In this document: positions 28,095 to 56,899 of the stretch, in pieces
How the letters are laid out: each line of letters opens with the position of its first letter
How positions within the stretch are numbered: position 1 is the first letter of the stretch
From: Monarcha castaneiventris obscurior
Taxonomy: Eukaryota; Chordata; Aves; Passeriformes; Monarchidae
Length of the DNA stretch: 64,000 bases
Direction of reading: 5' to 3'
Assembly: GCA_026261815.1 (NCBI GenBank)
Contig: JAMPIT010000417.1
Span: 7,721,501 to 7,785,500, forward strand
Notes under the pieces: generated by a model
What the model was told of the DNA's origin: nothing
Database searches by the model: none
The model's input: only the letters and a program-made list of their open reading frames with translations
Position numbers and translations under genes: made by a program

Positions 28095-30243
28095 CAAACT
28101 TTTTTAAAATTTATTTTATAGATCACACCAGCCTGAGTGATCTGTAAATGCTGGTCACAAAAGAGAGATCACACCACCTCCTTTGCACAAATTGAAGTGA
28201 ACCTTCTTTCAGTCTCGGCAGTCTCCTTCATTTGGAGCACAAGGAATGGAGAAAGAGAAAACCGCCTGGAGCTCCCTGCTCCCCTCAGAAGCAGAGGGCA
28301 GTGAAATCAGATGCAGTTTGATGCTGCTACAGGGCCAGAAGACAAACAAGCCAGGCCCTCGTGCCCTGCTTAGCCACACCTCACACCCCCTCACAATGCG
28401 GGTGCTATTAGTGTTGTAGCCGCCTATAGTTCCTCCCTCGCCAGGAGAGTGCTAGTATTTAGGCACATAGCTTGGAAAAGGACTGTCTGACCTCCCCTTC
28501 CGCCCACTGCAGTCTCTAAGGCAAAGGACCCTCGTCTCCAAACCACATTTCTCACCTCTCCCGTGCCTCTTAATGCTCTTGGAGTGCTGGTGTTGGCAGC
28601 GGGAGATGTGCTCTGCAGCTCAGCCGAGTCACGAGGTGAACTGGAATGAACCCCACACAGGTGACACAGAGCGAGGAACAGGAACAACCCGCTAAGGAGG
28701 GACAGAAACTTTGCAGTCTCCCTCTAATTAAAATAAAAGTCCTTCATTGGAGGAGGAAGCCCTCAGAGAAACTGAGCCTGACCGCGCCTGCTGGAGAGAG
28801 CCATGATTTGCTGAGGATGCCACCTCCTCCTCAAAATGCTACCACGCTCCCAGAGCTCACCACAAGCCAGCAGAGGATAATTCCTGTCCTCACCGGAGCC
28901 AAGCGAGGAGACAGGGTTAGTAGAAAAGAGATCAAAATAAGCAGGGAATCAATCACTTGAAAAACTCATTAAATGGTTAAAAAAAACCATTTCAACAGTA
29001 ATTTGCAAACTGTCCTTGCAGGGCCTTCTTGGAGAAGCCAGAATTTCTCATTAAGAAAAATAAAATATTTAAAAAAATTAAATGAAAGTCAGACACATTA
29101 CCACATATTTCCCACCTTGAAAGCACTTCTATAAATTTGGTACCAATTAATCACTGCCTTCTTTGGCCAAGAGGGGAGAAGACAAATCCTACCTCTGCCA
29201 CAGCAAAGTTTGGCCAGTGAGTTCCAAAAAGATTTTGGAAATCTTGAAGTAAACAAAAGCAAGGGGAGGTCATGTTAGCCTGGTGTCTCTGTTCCAAAGG
29301 TATCTTGCCACCTGTGACCTCTGTCCATCGAGGTGAGAAGGCTTCCTCTGGCTCAAGGGACGGACGGAGTGCTCCTGCACTATTCTTAATACTGTCAGTG
29401 GAGCTGCTGCAGCCTCGAGAGGCAGGTTAGATTTGCTCCAATGTGCACTGAACAAACACTAGGAAAAGCAGCACAACGGGAAGGGGAACAGGGTGGGTAA
29501 GTGTCTGCCCATTTAACTCTGTTGCTAGTTAAAATTTTAAGTGCTATCAACATTATTTGAGGATATTGAGCATAGGATCCCTGAACTTAACATCAACAAC
29601 TGCTTTCCAATTTGTTTCCCTCTTAGATCTCTAACTAAGGAACTTTCTCACCATCTCCTTCAAACTTCAGTCATTACAACATTAAATTAAATCCACTTAG
29701 AAATAGTTTAAGAGGGAGGGAATCCAAAACATATTTGGCACGAGGCCACAGTGGTGATGAAACGATGCTCCATGGAGCCATCCTAAACAACCTGTTTTAA
29801 CCTTCGCAAGTGTGAAATTTTAGGCATCTGATAACCCCTGGATCTGAGACAGCCAATAGGGGAGAGCAGCAAGTCCTGTGGACAGAAAGGGGTGAGGGAG
29901 GAGGGAGGCAACTAACTGGCTCTTTGCAGCTCTATCCAGACTCCCCTCTCATCTTCATGCACACAAAATATAATAAAAACTAATAAGAATAAAAACTAAG
30001 CCCATGATGTACAAAAATGTGTCGACAGGGGGAGGAGGAAGGTGTCAGTTACTCAGTTCTCTGTCTTATCACCTTCATTAGCTTATAAATTATGCTCCTC
30101 TCCATGGCTTCCTGCAGGGAGGAGGGACGATTCTTCTGCAGCCAATCAGCTGGGATGGGTTTTGGTTTATGCTGCTCTGGATCTTTTGGATAAGAAATGA
30201 AGGGAAGGGGAGGAATTCCTCAGAGAGAGGAGGAATAAGAAAT
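28095..30243 (-). other. GTPBP1: GTPBP1 3' UTR
   Basis: About 2.15 kb of AT-richer, noncoding sequence lies downstream (minus strand) of the GTPBP1 stop at 30244-30246, up to the AATAAA on the minus strand at 28115-28110. No reading frame of note. Confidence 0.6.
28110..28115 (-). terminator. GTPBP1: GTPBP1 polyadenylation signal AATAAA
   Basis: The plus strand reads TTTATT, so the minus-strand transcript has AATAAA about 2.1 kb after the stop. It is the best candidate, but earlier sites cannot be excluded. Confidence 0.5.
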
Positions 30244-47623
<17,380 letters not shown>

Positions 47624-47693
47624 CTTCCCTTCCCTGCCCGGCCCTCCGCCCCTCCGCCCCGGCCCCGCCCCCGGCCCGCCAAGGCGGCGCCCG

Positions 47694-48063
47694 CCAATCA
47701 CTGGGGGCGCAGCGGCTAGATTTGCATGTTGCCATGCCGACCGCGGGTGGAGTCTTGATTATTCATGAGGGGCGGCCACGCCCCCCCGAAGCGCGCGAAG
47801 CCAATGGGAGAAGCACTGCCAGCTCGGCTTGTTTTCTACACATACACACGCACAACAGAGCCCGCTCGACGTGTCCGGGACCGGCTGTCCAATGGGAGAG
47901 CCGGCCTCCGTGACAAACAGCCTGGACAGCCAATCGCATAAGGGATCTCGAAGGCCTGGGTGGGACCAGGCGCTGCGACAAAACCCGCCCCGGTGGGTGG
48001 GCATTCTCACGGCACAGCCAATGAGAACGAGGGGATTTTTCACTGACAGCCGTGTCAGCCAAT
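47694..48063 (+). promoter_or_regulatory. Array of six CCAAT (NF-Y) boxes
   Basis: CCAAT occurs on the plus strand at 47694, 47801, 47889, 47930, 48018 and 48059, all in one orientation and mostly in the preferred context (G/T)CCAAT(G/C)(G/A). The last five are spaced 88, 41, 88 and 41 bases. NF-Y binds such boxes in promoters, and clusters at bidirectional TATA-less promoters are well known. The spacing implies a diverged 129-base tandem unit. The block 47911-47934 (ctggacagccaat) and the block 48043-48063 (cgtgtcagccaat) still resemble each other. Confidence 0.85.
47720..47727 (+). promoter_or_regulatory. Octamer motif ATTTGCAT
   Basis: An exact POU/OCT octamer lies between the first and second CCAAT boxes, about 100 bases upstream of the GTPBP1 start codon. 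Exact 8-mers occur by chance, but here it sits inside an otherwise GC-rich promoter. Confidence 0.5.
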
Positions 48064-48485
48064 GGGACAGGCCGGGGGCGCGCCGGGTGTTCCTGCAGTC
48101 CGCGGGACCGGCTGTCCCGGCCCGTCCTGACTCCAGCCAGCTCCCGGGGCTCGCAAAGGACCCCGCCGCCCTCCCGCCCTGGGCTCCCGACAGAAGACCC
48201 CCTACGCCTGCTCTCCATGCCAGCCCACAGTGTTCAAACCGCTGGCGGGGGCAAGGTGCCAGTGAGGAAACCCCTCCGGCTGAGGGGCTCTGCGGGCTGG
48301 CAGGTGACCCCTGCAGAGCGGCGGGGGGAGCTGCCTGTCCCGCTGCTCCACACGCCCGCTCGTGGCACCGCGGCCACAAGCGCCAGCCCGTGGCACAGCC
48401 CGAGGCCGGGGGCGGATTTACGTTTGTTTGTTTATCCAGCGGGCAGCGAGGCCGCTCTCGCTTGTGTCCCGGCTCCTTTCGCCGC

Positions 48486-48493
48486 TGACGTCA
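48486..48493 (+). promoter_or_regulatory. JOSD1: Full CRE site TGACGTCA
   Basis: A perfect palindromic cAMP response element in the context cgcTGACGTCAgag, at the JOSD1 side of the divergent promoter. CREB/ATF family binding is expected, since the site contains CpG within a CpG island and would be unmethylated. Confidence 0.7.
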
Positions 48494-48780
48494 GAGGGGG
48501 CGGGGCCGACGTCGGCGCGTGCGGGGGGTGGGGGGGGCGGGCTCGCGCGCGTGTGTGCGTGCGTGCGCCGGAGGGGCGCGAGCGGGGCTGGGCGCGCGCG
48601 TGCGCCGGCGCGGGGCGGCCCCAGGGGCCGTGAGGAGGAGGAGGAGGCGGCGAGAGCCGACCCAACCCGACCCCACCGGCCCCTCGAACCCTCCCGAGGG
48701 GAAGAGAGCGCGCCTCGGCCCGGCAGCGAGCCCCGGAGGGCTGGGCGGGGGTTAGACGGGGGCCTCTCCTGAGCGCGGTG

Positions 48781-49654
48781 GGCTGCGGGGGTCGCTGGGC
48801 CTTGGTGGTGGGGAGCGGCTCCCGCACGGGTTGCTGCTGCTGCTGCTGTTGTTGTTGTTGTTGTTTTGGTGGTGGTGGTGGTGGTTGTGAGGGCGTAGGG
48901 TGGGGAGGGGCGGGGAGGAAAGGTGCGAGGCAGGCCGTGGGGCTGGTGCCGCCTGCGTTACGGTCGCTCCCACGGGCTTTGTGCTGCCTCTCGTTGCTAA
49001 CGGAGACTTCCCTTTGTCGGAGCGCAGGGTGGCCTGTGAGGAATCGCCATCCCCCCGCAGCCTGGACTTGGGTTTCTCGTGGCCTAGCAAGAAGCGGTTT
49101 CCTTTCCCGAGCTGTTGGCATCTTCCTGCCAGGATTCAGTAGTTCCCAAAGGAATGGAAGAATGCAGCTGATAAGTGCTTAACCACCCTGTGCTCCTATA
49201 AGCAGCACCAGGTGCTGGCTTCATCTTCTCCCCTTTGGCGCTTTGGGGTTGGGCCTCTCCTTGTTACCTGGTTTGGGTACCCTTTATAGTGGCACTGTAG
49301 ACCAAAGGAGATGGAAGAAAAGGAGCGATGTGATAAATCCCAGCTGGTACCTTTACACTAAGGAGAACTGTATATTTTGACATTTTAATTTTTTTTTTTC
49401 TGTGGAGGGGAGGGAAATACTACATTTTATGGGGTATGGGAGGAGGGAGGAAAAATACGTTGCAGATCTTCATGTGGTTTTTAAAACCAGCCGTCAGAGG
49501 CAATTACTGAATAAACTGAAGCACAAGAGGAGGGTTTGTAAGCTGCAAGCAGCACTTGCCCACAAAAGAAAGGGGCTGCTATTGTGACTGTGGAGGCAGA
49601 AACTTCAGCCTCCTTCATTTTTCACCACCTATTCCCCATCCACCCATCGAGAAA
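48781..49654 (+). other. JOSD1: JOSD1 5' noncoding region
   Basis: This stretch links the CpG island to the JOSD1 start codon and must contain 5' UTR and probably a first intron. Candidate acceptors lie after the T-run near 49389-49407. I could not settle the exact noncoding exon. Confidence 0.5.
48831..48889 (+). repeat. Compound trinucleotide repeat (CTG/TTG/TGG)
   Basis: Five CTG units are followed by five TTG units, then by six TGG units, as one 59-base block. It lies in the JOSD1 5' noncoding region or first intron. It encodes nothing in the JOSD1 frame. Length polymorphism is likely. Confidence 0.9.
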
Positions 49655-52600
49655 ATGAGTTGTGTGCCATGGAAAGGTGACAAGACCAAATCGGAATCGC
49701 CAGAGCCATCCCAGCTACCGCCACAGCATATTTACCATGAGAAGCAACGTAGGGAGCTGTGCGCCCTCCATGCCCTCAACAATGTCTTCCAGGACAGCAA
49801 CGCCTTCACTAGGGAAACCCTGCAGGAGATTTTCCAGAGGTAGGATGCTCTCTGTACTGACATTAACTTCCCCTTGTCCTCTGCTGACTGGAGGAATTTT
49901 TGGGTGTTGTTTTTGGGGGGAAATAGAAAGAAAAGAAGGGATTCAGACTCTGCCACTGCTTTGAACTGAATGCATCTTGTTTTTTTTTTAACTCCAGCCG
50001 TTTTGTTTTCCCCTCCATGCAGAAATTCTTTCTCATTTTACTTGTTTCTTAACCTGTTCTGGCTGCCAGTTTTGGGTCCAAGGGCTTTATTGCAGATGCT
50101 GTCATGTGGTTGGAGTCCTGTCTTCCACCCTACTCATCTTAATGTATCTTCTGCCTGTCTTCCATATTTTTGCCCCTGTGTTGTGATAAATTATCTTGAT
50201 GTTAATCATGGATTGGGGGATTACCTTGGGAGAATGAAGGTGGCAGGTCATCGTAAAAACTTACTGGCTCAGTACTGCAACACTTGTAAGTTTTTTGAAA
50301 ATTAGGAGTTTTGCCAGATGAGTGACTCCTTATTCAAGAGGTTCAGTGAAGTTCTTCAAATATTATGGGCTTTTTTTTCTGTGCAGCAAGACCCTATGTA
50401 CTCTTTCAAACTGGATTTAATTTCAGTAGCTGGATGCCTGTTTCCTGTGGCATTGCTAAATGTTTCCCAGCAGCTTCAGATAATTAATAAAGCGGGTTTG
50501 AGTTTTACAGGGATGAATATAAATTATTGATATGGCCCGTGGAATAGCTCATATTTTGCTCAGTGTTTATTTTATGGTGTTTTGATGCTTTGTGGAAATT
50601 CTCCTGCATGAGCCTTTCTAAGTTCTGGTGACCCACCACTGATGAAGCTAAGTGATGATACAGGAAAAGGGCACTCCTCTGATACTCAGCCTGCAGATGT
50701 TGTCAACATGGTGTAAATGATGGTTGAATACCTGTTACCAGCTGTTGCCAGCATCTTGTGTTTGTGCCAGGTTGGAGATCACACGTCATGGCAGCAGGTT
50801 CTGTGGGACAAGGCAATCATGGTACCCTGTGCTGAGGAGCAGGAAGCTGTGTGTGTGTGTTGCTGCTCTCATGAAAACTAGCAAATTTATGAAACTGCTG
50901 CTTGACTCATCGAGCTCATGGCTGTCTTTGGCAAAAGAAATGTGGCAATAGCCAATAGAAGGACAATAGCAAATATCAGATCAAAATGCTATTCATTGTA
51001 GCATTGTAGATAAAACTCCTGCTGGTGGAGTGGAGCTGGTCCATGGCAGGCTCAAGGCACTCTTTGTCCAGCGTAAACACACAGTGGTTTTGTTCCAGAG
51101 CAGCAATTGTCAGGATCTTAATCACAGCTGGATTGCTCTTGGCCTGAAGCAAACAAAGGCAGTTCATGTGGTGGAAGGAGTGTGATGATCTAATTAGTTG
51201 GCTTTCATTGTGTTTGGTGAGACAGAATTAGTGTGCAGCACGAAACCTCTCAGAAAAAGACTGGATATTAATCTTGTTGGACCTCTTTCCCTAGAAGGGA
51301 GAGTTTATCTTTTATTCCAACCTGGAGTTGTTCCATCCTAATATACAGATCAAGATACACAGATTGATTCAGCCCCGTGGTAGTATGGAAATATCTGTGG
51401 ATATTCCTCTTGGAAATGGATGAACTATAAGATATGCATAGGAATTGCCACTGCTTTTCTGTTTCTGTTGGGTGGCTACTTGTGTGTAGCTCTTTGACTT
51501 GCCTTTAAGAAGCGTGAATTTAGTTGCCCTTTATATGTCACTTGTCTTTCCTGTGTCCACTCATGTTCTATGTATTGATAAAGGACTGATGACTATTTTT
51601 AATAACCTACAAAAATGTTGAGGTCTGGTTTTTAAACCCAGTGTTGACAAGGTAACAAAATCACAAATAAGCTCTCTAGCTTTTACCACATTCCTTGGAG
51701 AATGATTGAACCACATTGCTTAATCATTAGCTTCCCTTTTGCTGCATCCTATTGTGCAAGGCCAGGGTAGTCTGCTGATTATCATCTCAAGCGTATGCCA
51801 AAACTTGGTCCTGGCAGCCCTCAGATTTTGTAGTCTTTCTCTCTTCTTTCCTCTAAAACAAGAAATACCTTTTTGATGTTTGTCTGGCTTTTGTTGCAGG
51901 AAGTGTGATTGCATGTTCCAAGTGTTGCATGGAGATACAAACAAAATCTCTTTGCTTCACTGGAGTCTGTGTATTGAGACCTGATTAGGAAAGACAACTG
52001 CATGCAGGAATCTTGGAGCCCCTTGTGTTAAGACAACATGTTAGTGAAAGTTTCTGATGGAGAAAGATCAGGAGGATTATTACCTGGATTTCTGTCCAAC
52101 TTTCTCAGTGGCTGGATTAAAAAAACCAAACCAAAACAACAATTTGATTCCTTGCCTAGTCAGATCCTTCAGCTGATGATTGTGGACCCTACTTAGGTAT
52201 ATGTGGGTCAAGACATTGAGGTGGTTCTTGGTGCAAGTTTGCTCTCAGGTGCGAGTTTTTGGTTGCCCATGCTGGTCACCTCATCGCATTTCTGGGGCTC
52301 TGGAAGTTACCTGAAGGAACAAAGATACATGTGTTCTTTCAGCTCTTGAATAAACTTGTCTCTGGCAAGTGGTGCCATGAGAGGGTGCTTCTGCAGCCCA
52401 AGGGCTCTCTGAATTGTAAGGCTTTCCTTGCTCACTGGCTCTCAGTAGGGTTGGTAGGTTGAAGCAATGATCTTGAGGAATTAGTTGCAGGCAAGTGATC
52501 TTACTTTATGGAGATTCTGGAAGAGCTGTGGCAAGCTGCAGGTTCCATCTCTGTGATTAGTAAAATACAGCCCCGTGGTGGATATTAAAACCTTTCCCCT

Positions 52601-55600
52601 TACCATGGTATTGTGGGCTCCTCTCCCTTCTGTGGTGAACTTGCTTCCCAGACTGTTCTGCTGCAGACTGCTCCACTGCAGAAAAACTCAAGCTGAAGCC
52701 AGAAGCAACCTGTCAGTAGCCTCTCCAGATGTGGTTGCTCTGAAACTCCCTACTCAATCCACTTCTTTCTTCTTGTCAAATGCCTTATGCTGTCAGGGTG
52801 TCACTGAAAACTGGGAAATAAACTCTCCAACCAGTTGGTTAGGTAAGAAAGCTGACATTGCTTTATTCAGTGTGCTGGGTGCATAGGGATTGCTGCACCT
52901 AACATGTGCACCCAGCAGCCTAAGAGATCAGGTTATATTCACAAAACCGATGTATATTCACTGCATTTCTGTTACATACGCATTACATTTACAGAATACA
53001 TGCATATATGTTAGTTATTTCCATGGATTTATTTGGATATCAGTTGGGGGGTCTTTTGAGGGTCTTTGGTGGTCGTTTGGGAACATCCTGTTCCACAGAT
53101 TTTCTGTTTATGGTTCTGGATCCTCTAATGAATCTTTTCTCCTTGGGAATATCTCAAGTATGTCGTCAGGTCACGATGCACTTCTCTTATCATTCTTTGG
53201 CCTGGCACTCTATCTTTGTTCTCAAAACTAAGACATCTGCTAGTACATCTTAATCACTGATATAGGTAAATAAGGAAGCGCTAGCTGGTACAAGACTATT
53301 AGTCACAGATGTAGGGAGTTAACACAAAGCCACATTAATCTCTGGCATTTGTACAAAGTACTATATGGTACAAAACGAAGCATTAATCACGGATATAGGG
53401 ATCAAACGCTATTGTGCTAAAGTTAAAAAGAATTTTCCAACATCTTCCCCCGCTGCTGCATGGACGCCTTTTTAAAGAAATATAATTTGTTCAGTAACAA
53501 GGGCAGGAATGCAGAAGGGCTGAGGGGTTTTGAGTGGATGAAATATGCTTGCAGAATATGCAGTGTGCTAAAGGCTGAGCGAAAAATGTGCAGGAACATT
53601 AGGAGTTTTGGGGATGGAGTTCACAGGAGGGGGAGACAGGTAAAACATGGATGTTTGGATGATATGAAATCTGAACTTTGCACTAGCAGAATTAATGGAG
53701 TACTTATCAATGGAAAGAGCAACTCATCACAACAGAACTCATCTGAGGCTTGACTTTCTTTGGATTGGCATTAGGTGACTTTGCTGTTCTCTGCTCCCAG
53801 TTTCCCCCGTGCTTGCTTTTCCAGCTGTCATCTTCATAATAATACATCCTGTTGTTTTCCCTCCTTAGAACATTTCCTAGGCAGAGGGGGGAAATACAAA
53901 ACCATAAAAGTGGCTAACAGGCTTTTTTGCCACACATCTCCATGTTATGTCTTACATCCGTTATCTGAACTTGTGCAAAGGCTGTTGTATATTTTGGCAC
54001 GTAACCTCATAGCAGCCCACAGCTTCCTCACAAAGGGGAGGTGGAGGGGCAGGCATTGATCTCTCCTCTCTGGTGACCAGTGTCAGGACCTGAAGGAATG
54101 GCATGAAGCACTGTCAGAGGAGGGCTAGGTTGGATATCAGGAAAAGGTTCTTCACTCAGAGGGTGGTTGGTCACTGGAACAGGCTCCCTGGGGAAGTGGT
54201 CACAGCACCAAGCCTGACAGAGTTCAAGTGGCATTTGGACAATGCTGTCAAGCACATGGTGTGATCCTTGGGGCTGTCCTGTGTGGGACCAGGAGCTGGA
54301 CTTCCTGTGGATCCCTTCTAACTCAGGATATTCTGTGATTATATGAACGTGATGGATTGTGGTTCTGCATTTTTAGATGCTGTGGTGCAAGTGATGTCTA
54401 AGCAAACTTACAGTTCAAAGCTGAAGAAATTTGTTTGCATCAGGATTATCTGTTTAGTTACCTACAGCAACAGATATTTTTTTATCATCTAGCAACAGCA
54501 ACGCTTTAGAAAGCTCCCAATGCCAAGTATCTTCACAGCTTTGTGTCTGAATACTTCTTTGATTTACCAGTGGGGGAGGAAGAAGAGCAACCTTTCCTGC
54601 AGCCAACTTCCCCTGCCTCTTTTTCTCATCCAGTCTTCAAGACTGATGTTGACTGTTGAACTCTCGAAATTGTAATAGCCATTGTCCTAAATAGCAAACT
54701 GGCATTTACTCCTACTGTAAATTGAGGAAAAATCATAATTGAAGCATCCTTCAGAAGTACCAGTCCAAGGGGTCAGGGGGGAAGAGCTTTGTGATTTCTT
54801 TCACATCAAAGGCAGGATTTTTGGAGGCATCAGTGTTGTTCTTAATGCATTACTTAGTTCCCTCAGCCCATTTGATGAGGGATAAGGGGGGATGGAATAG
54901 TTTGTGTTTAAACACAAAACCCCTGAAAATGGGCATCAAGTTATACAGCAAGTAGTCCCTTTCCAGCTGTGGAATACAGGTTCAGCAAACACCTGCTAGA
55001 GCAGTGTCCTCTTCTGTTTGCAGGCTGTCTCCCAACACTATGGTGACCCCCCACAAGAAGAGCATGCTGGGGAATGGGAACTATGATGTGAACGTGATTA
55101 TGGCAGCACTTCAGACCAAAGGCTACGAGGCGGTTTGGTGGGATAAGCGCAGGTACTGAGAAGTTGTGTAATTCTGCAGGCGGCTACTGTTTGTAAAAAT
55201 GAGAAAGAGATTGAAGTGAAAGCACCAGAATGTAATCTTGTTGATGTCTTGTTTTCTGCACTCTTTCAGGGATGTTAATGCCATTGCCCTGTCTAACGTG
55301 ATGGGCTTTATCATGAATCTGCCCTCCAGCCTTTGCTGGGGCCCCTTGAAGCTCCCCCTCAAGCGACAGCACTGGATCTGTGTCCGGGAGGTGGGAGGCA
55401 CCTACTACAACCTCGACTCCAAGCTCAAGGTGCCCGAGTGGATTGGAGGTGAAAGTGAGCTCAGGTAGGATTTCCTCAAATCCTTCCCTGTTGAGGTAAG
55501 AAATCTGTCCTTAAACAGTTGGCGATTGAAACATGTATGGCTGATCTTTAACAGTAAAAATTTGAGAGTAATAAGGTTCTTGTGCCTCCACTTGGATTTA

Positions 55601-56899
55601 TGCCCCGTTTGTGCAAAGCTAGGGCAATGTTTTGCCAGTGGTGTCTCTATGAGCTCAGGAGAGCCCAAGTTGGCCTCTCACGTGTCTGGCTCTGTCAGAG
55701 GTGAAGGTAGAGGCCACCTCCTGTGTTAGTGGGTGACACCTGCAACAAGGTGTGCTGTGCCCTGCTCCCTCCTCGAACATGAGAGTATCAGCATTCTTTG
55801 CCTCTGTAGTACCAATCTGAATGTTTCCAACAAAAGGTTTTCCAGACTAAAAGTGCAACCTTATCCCTGACAGCAGGGAGAGCTGTTTGTTAGGAATCAC
55901 TTTTCCTGTGTAAGCATGTGCTGCCCTTCTGGCTTGGCTCCCCTTCCCTCTTCAGTCTTAACACAAGATAGTTGTTGTAAATATTTTGTAAAGTTTCACC
56001 TGCTCTTGACTGCTGTTTAGCTTCCATTCCATCGTGCTGTAAATCCTACTAGCAGCTTTGGTGCCTTGACTAGACTTGTTTTGAGATAGGGATTGCACAT
56101 GTGTAGTATTTGCAGAGCCAGCCACGCCACTGAGGTTTTGGTAAATTTTTGGGGTAGAGTAATTCTCTTATGAAAGTACTGTGCAGAGGTTCTGGTGGAT
56201 TTTATCCTGGGTCTGTTGTTCTTCAGCAATAAATAAGGGCTTTCTCTACTGGGAATTTTGGAAATCTTGTATATTGGAAAAGACATTGATTTGACTTTTG
56301 GATTTATTGGAAGTGGTCAAAGTTTGGTATTAGAAAAAGCTTAGGTGCAGAAAGGGACTTAAAAAAACATGTCAAATGACCAGGTGGTGCACTGCTGCTA
56401 AGGACATCTGAAATGATGGGGTGCTCTTTTTCCACAAGGAAAAGATTTTTCCCAGATTTGTTGGAATTATTTTAAGTTATGGTGGGATTCTTGATCTTGG
56501 AAATATGAAGAAACTAAACTTGGTTTTAATTCTGTTTTTCCTAGCTTGGAAAGTAAGAAAGTGGCATCTATATAGACTCATCTCTGCTGAGGTTAAGATA
56601 CTGTCTGTCTGATTCTGAGAATTTTCTGGGTAGAGGTGGTTGAATCTATTGGGGCCAGTTTGTTTGTGGGCTTTTTCTGTCATAAAATAACTAAAGACAG
56701 TGTGGGTTCGTCACATCTGAATAGTTAGTTGCATTTAATTGTTGCAGATTATGAAGTTCTACATTCAGCAGCATTTGTTTCTGTTTCTCTTTATGATAGG
56801 AAATTTTTGAAACACCAGCTGAGAGGAAAGAACTGTGAACTCCTATTGGTGGTGCCAGAGGAGGTGGAAGCACATCAGACCTGGAGAGCTGACGTGTGA
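49655..56899 (+). CDS. JOSD1: Josephin domain-containing protein 1 (deubiquitinase)
   Basis: JOSD1 is a cysteine deubiquitinase of the Josephin (ataxin-3) family, associated with membranes and activated by mono-ubiquitination. Coding exons 49655-49839, 55024-55152, 55270-55464 and 56800-56899 join in frame to 202 aa, the same as the human protein. The Josephin domain fills nearly the whole chain. The catalytic Cys36 lies in [16 protein letters not shown]; His139 is in [13 protein letters not shown] and is followed by the acidic partner region YYNLDSK (Asp154). The N-terminus [10 protein letters not shown] and the C-terminal [10 protein letters not shown] match the family. The start has a weak context (gagaaaATGa) but is the conserved one. 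Intron 1 of the coding part is 5.2 kb and carries an LTR and a CR1. Upstream it shares a promoter with GTPBP1; downstream it is tail-to-tail with TOMM22. Confidence 0.97.
52774..53442 (-). mobile_element. Probable solo LTR of an avian endogenous retrovirus
   Basis: Read on the minus strand, the block opens TGTTGGAAAATTC and ends ...TTTGACA, the TG...CA ends of an LTR. It contains a TATA-like stretch near 52930 and AATAAA (plus-strand TTTATT at 52862) about 90 bases before the 3' end. The flanks are tcttct (52768-52773) and tcttcc (53443-53448), a six-base target duplication with one mismatch. No internal viral gene remains, so it would be the product of LTR recombination. It lies antisense in JOSD1 intron 1. 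The family is not identified. Confidence 0.6.
54095..54352 (+). mobile_element. CR1 LINE 3' fragment in JOSD1 intron
   Basis: CR1 blocks in order: gaggagggctaggttggata, ggttcttcactcagagggtg, ggtcactggaacaggctccc, agttcaagtggcatttggac, cttctaactcaggatattct and tgtgattatatga at the end. Sense orientation to JOSD1. Confidence 0.92.

Larger units (their letters stand above)
47624..48780. promoter_or_regulatory. Divergent CpG-island promoter of GTPBP1 and JOSD1
   Basis: The GTPBP1 start codon (minus strand, 47623) and the JOSD1 5' region (plus strand, after about 48500) face away from one another across a GC- and CpG-rich block. No TATA box is evident at either end. The block holds six CCAAT boxes, an octamer and a full CRE, listed separately. 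The JOSD1 start site is not fixed by sequence; it probably lies near or after the CRE at 48486. Confidence 0.8.

Noticed and set aside
50976..51167. Minus-strand open frame of 63 codons in JOSD1 intron 1 with protein-like composition
   Set aside because: Too short, without clear splice signals or similarity I can recognise.
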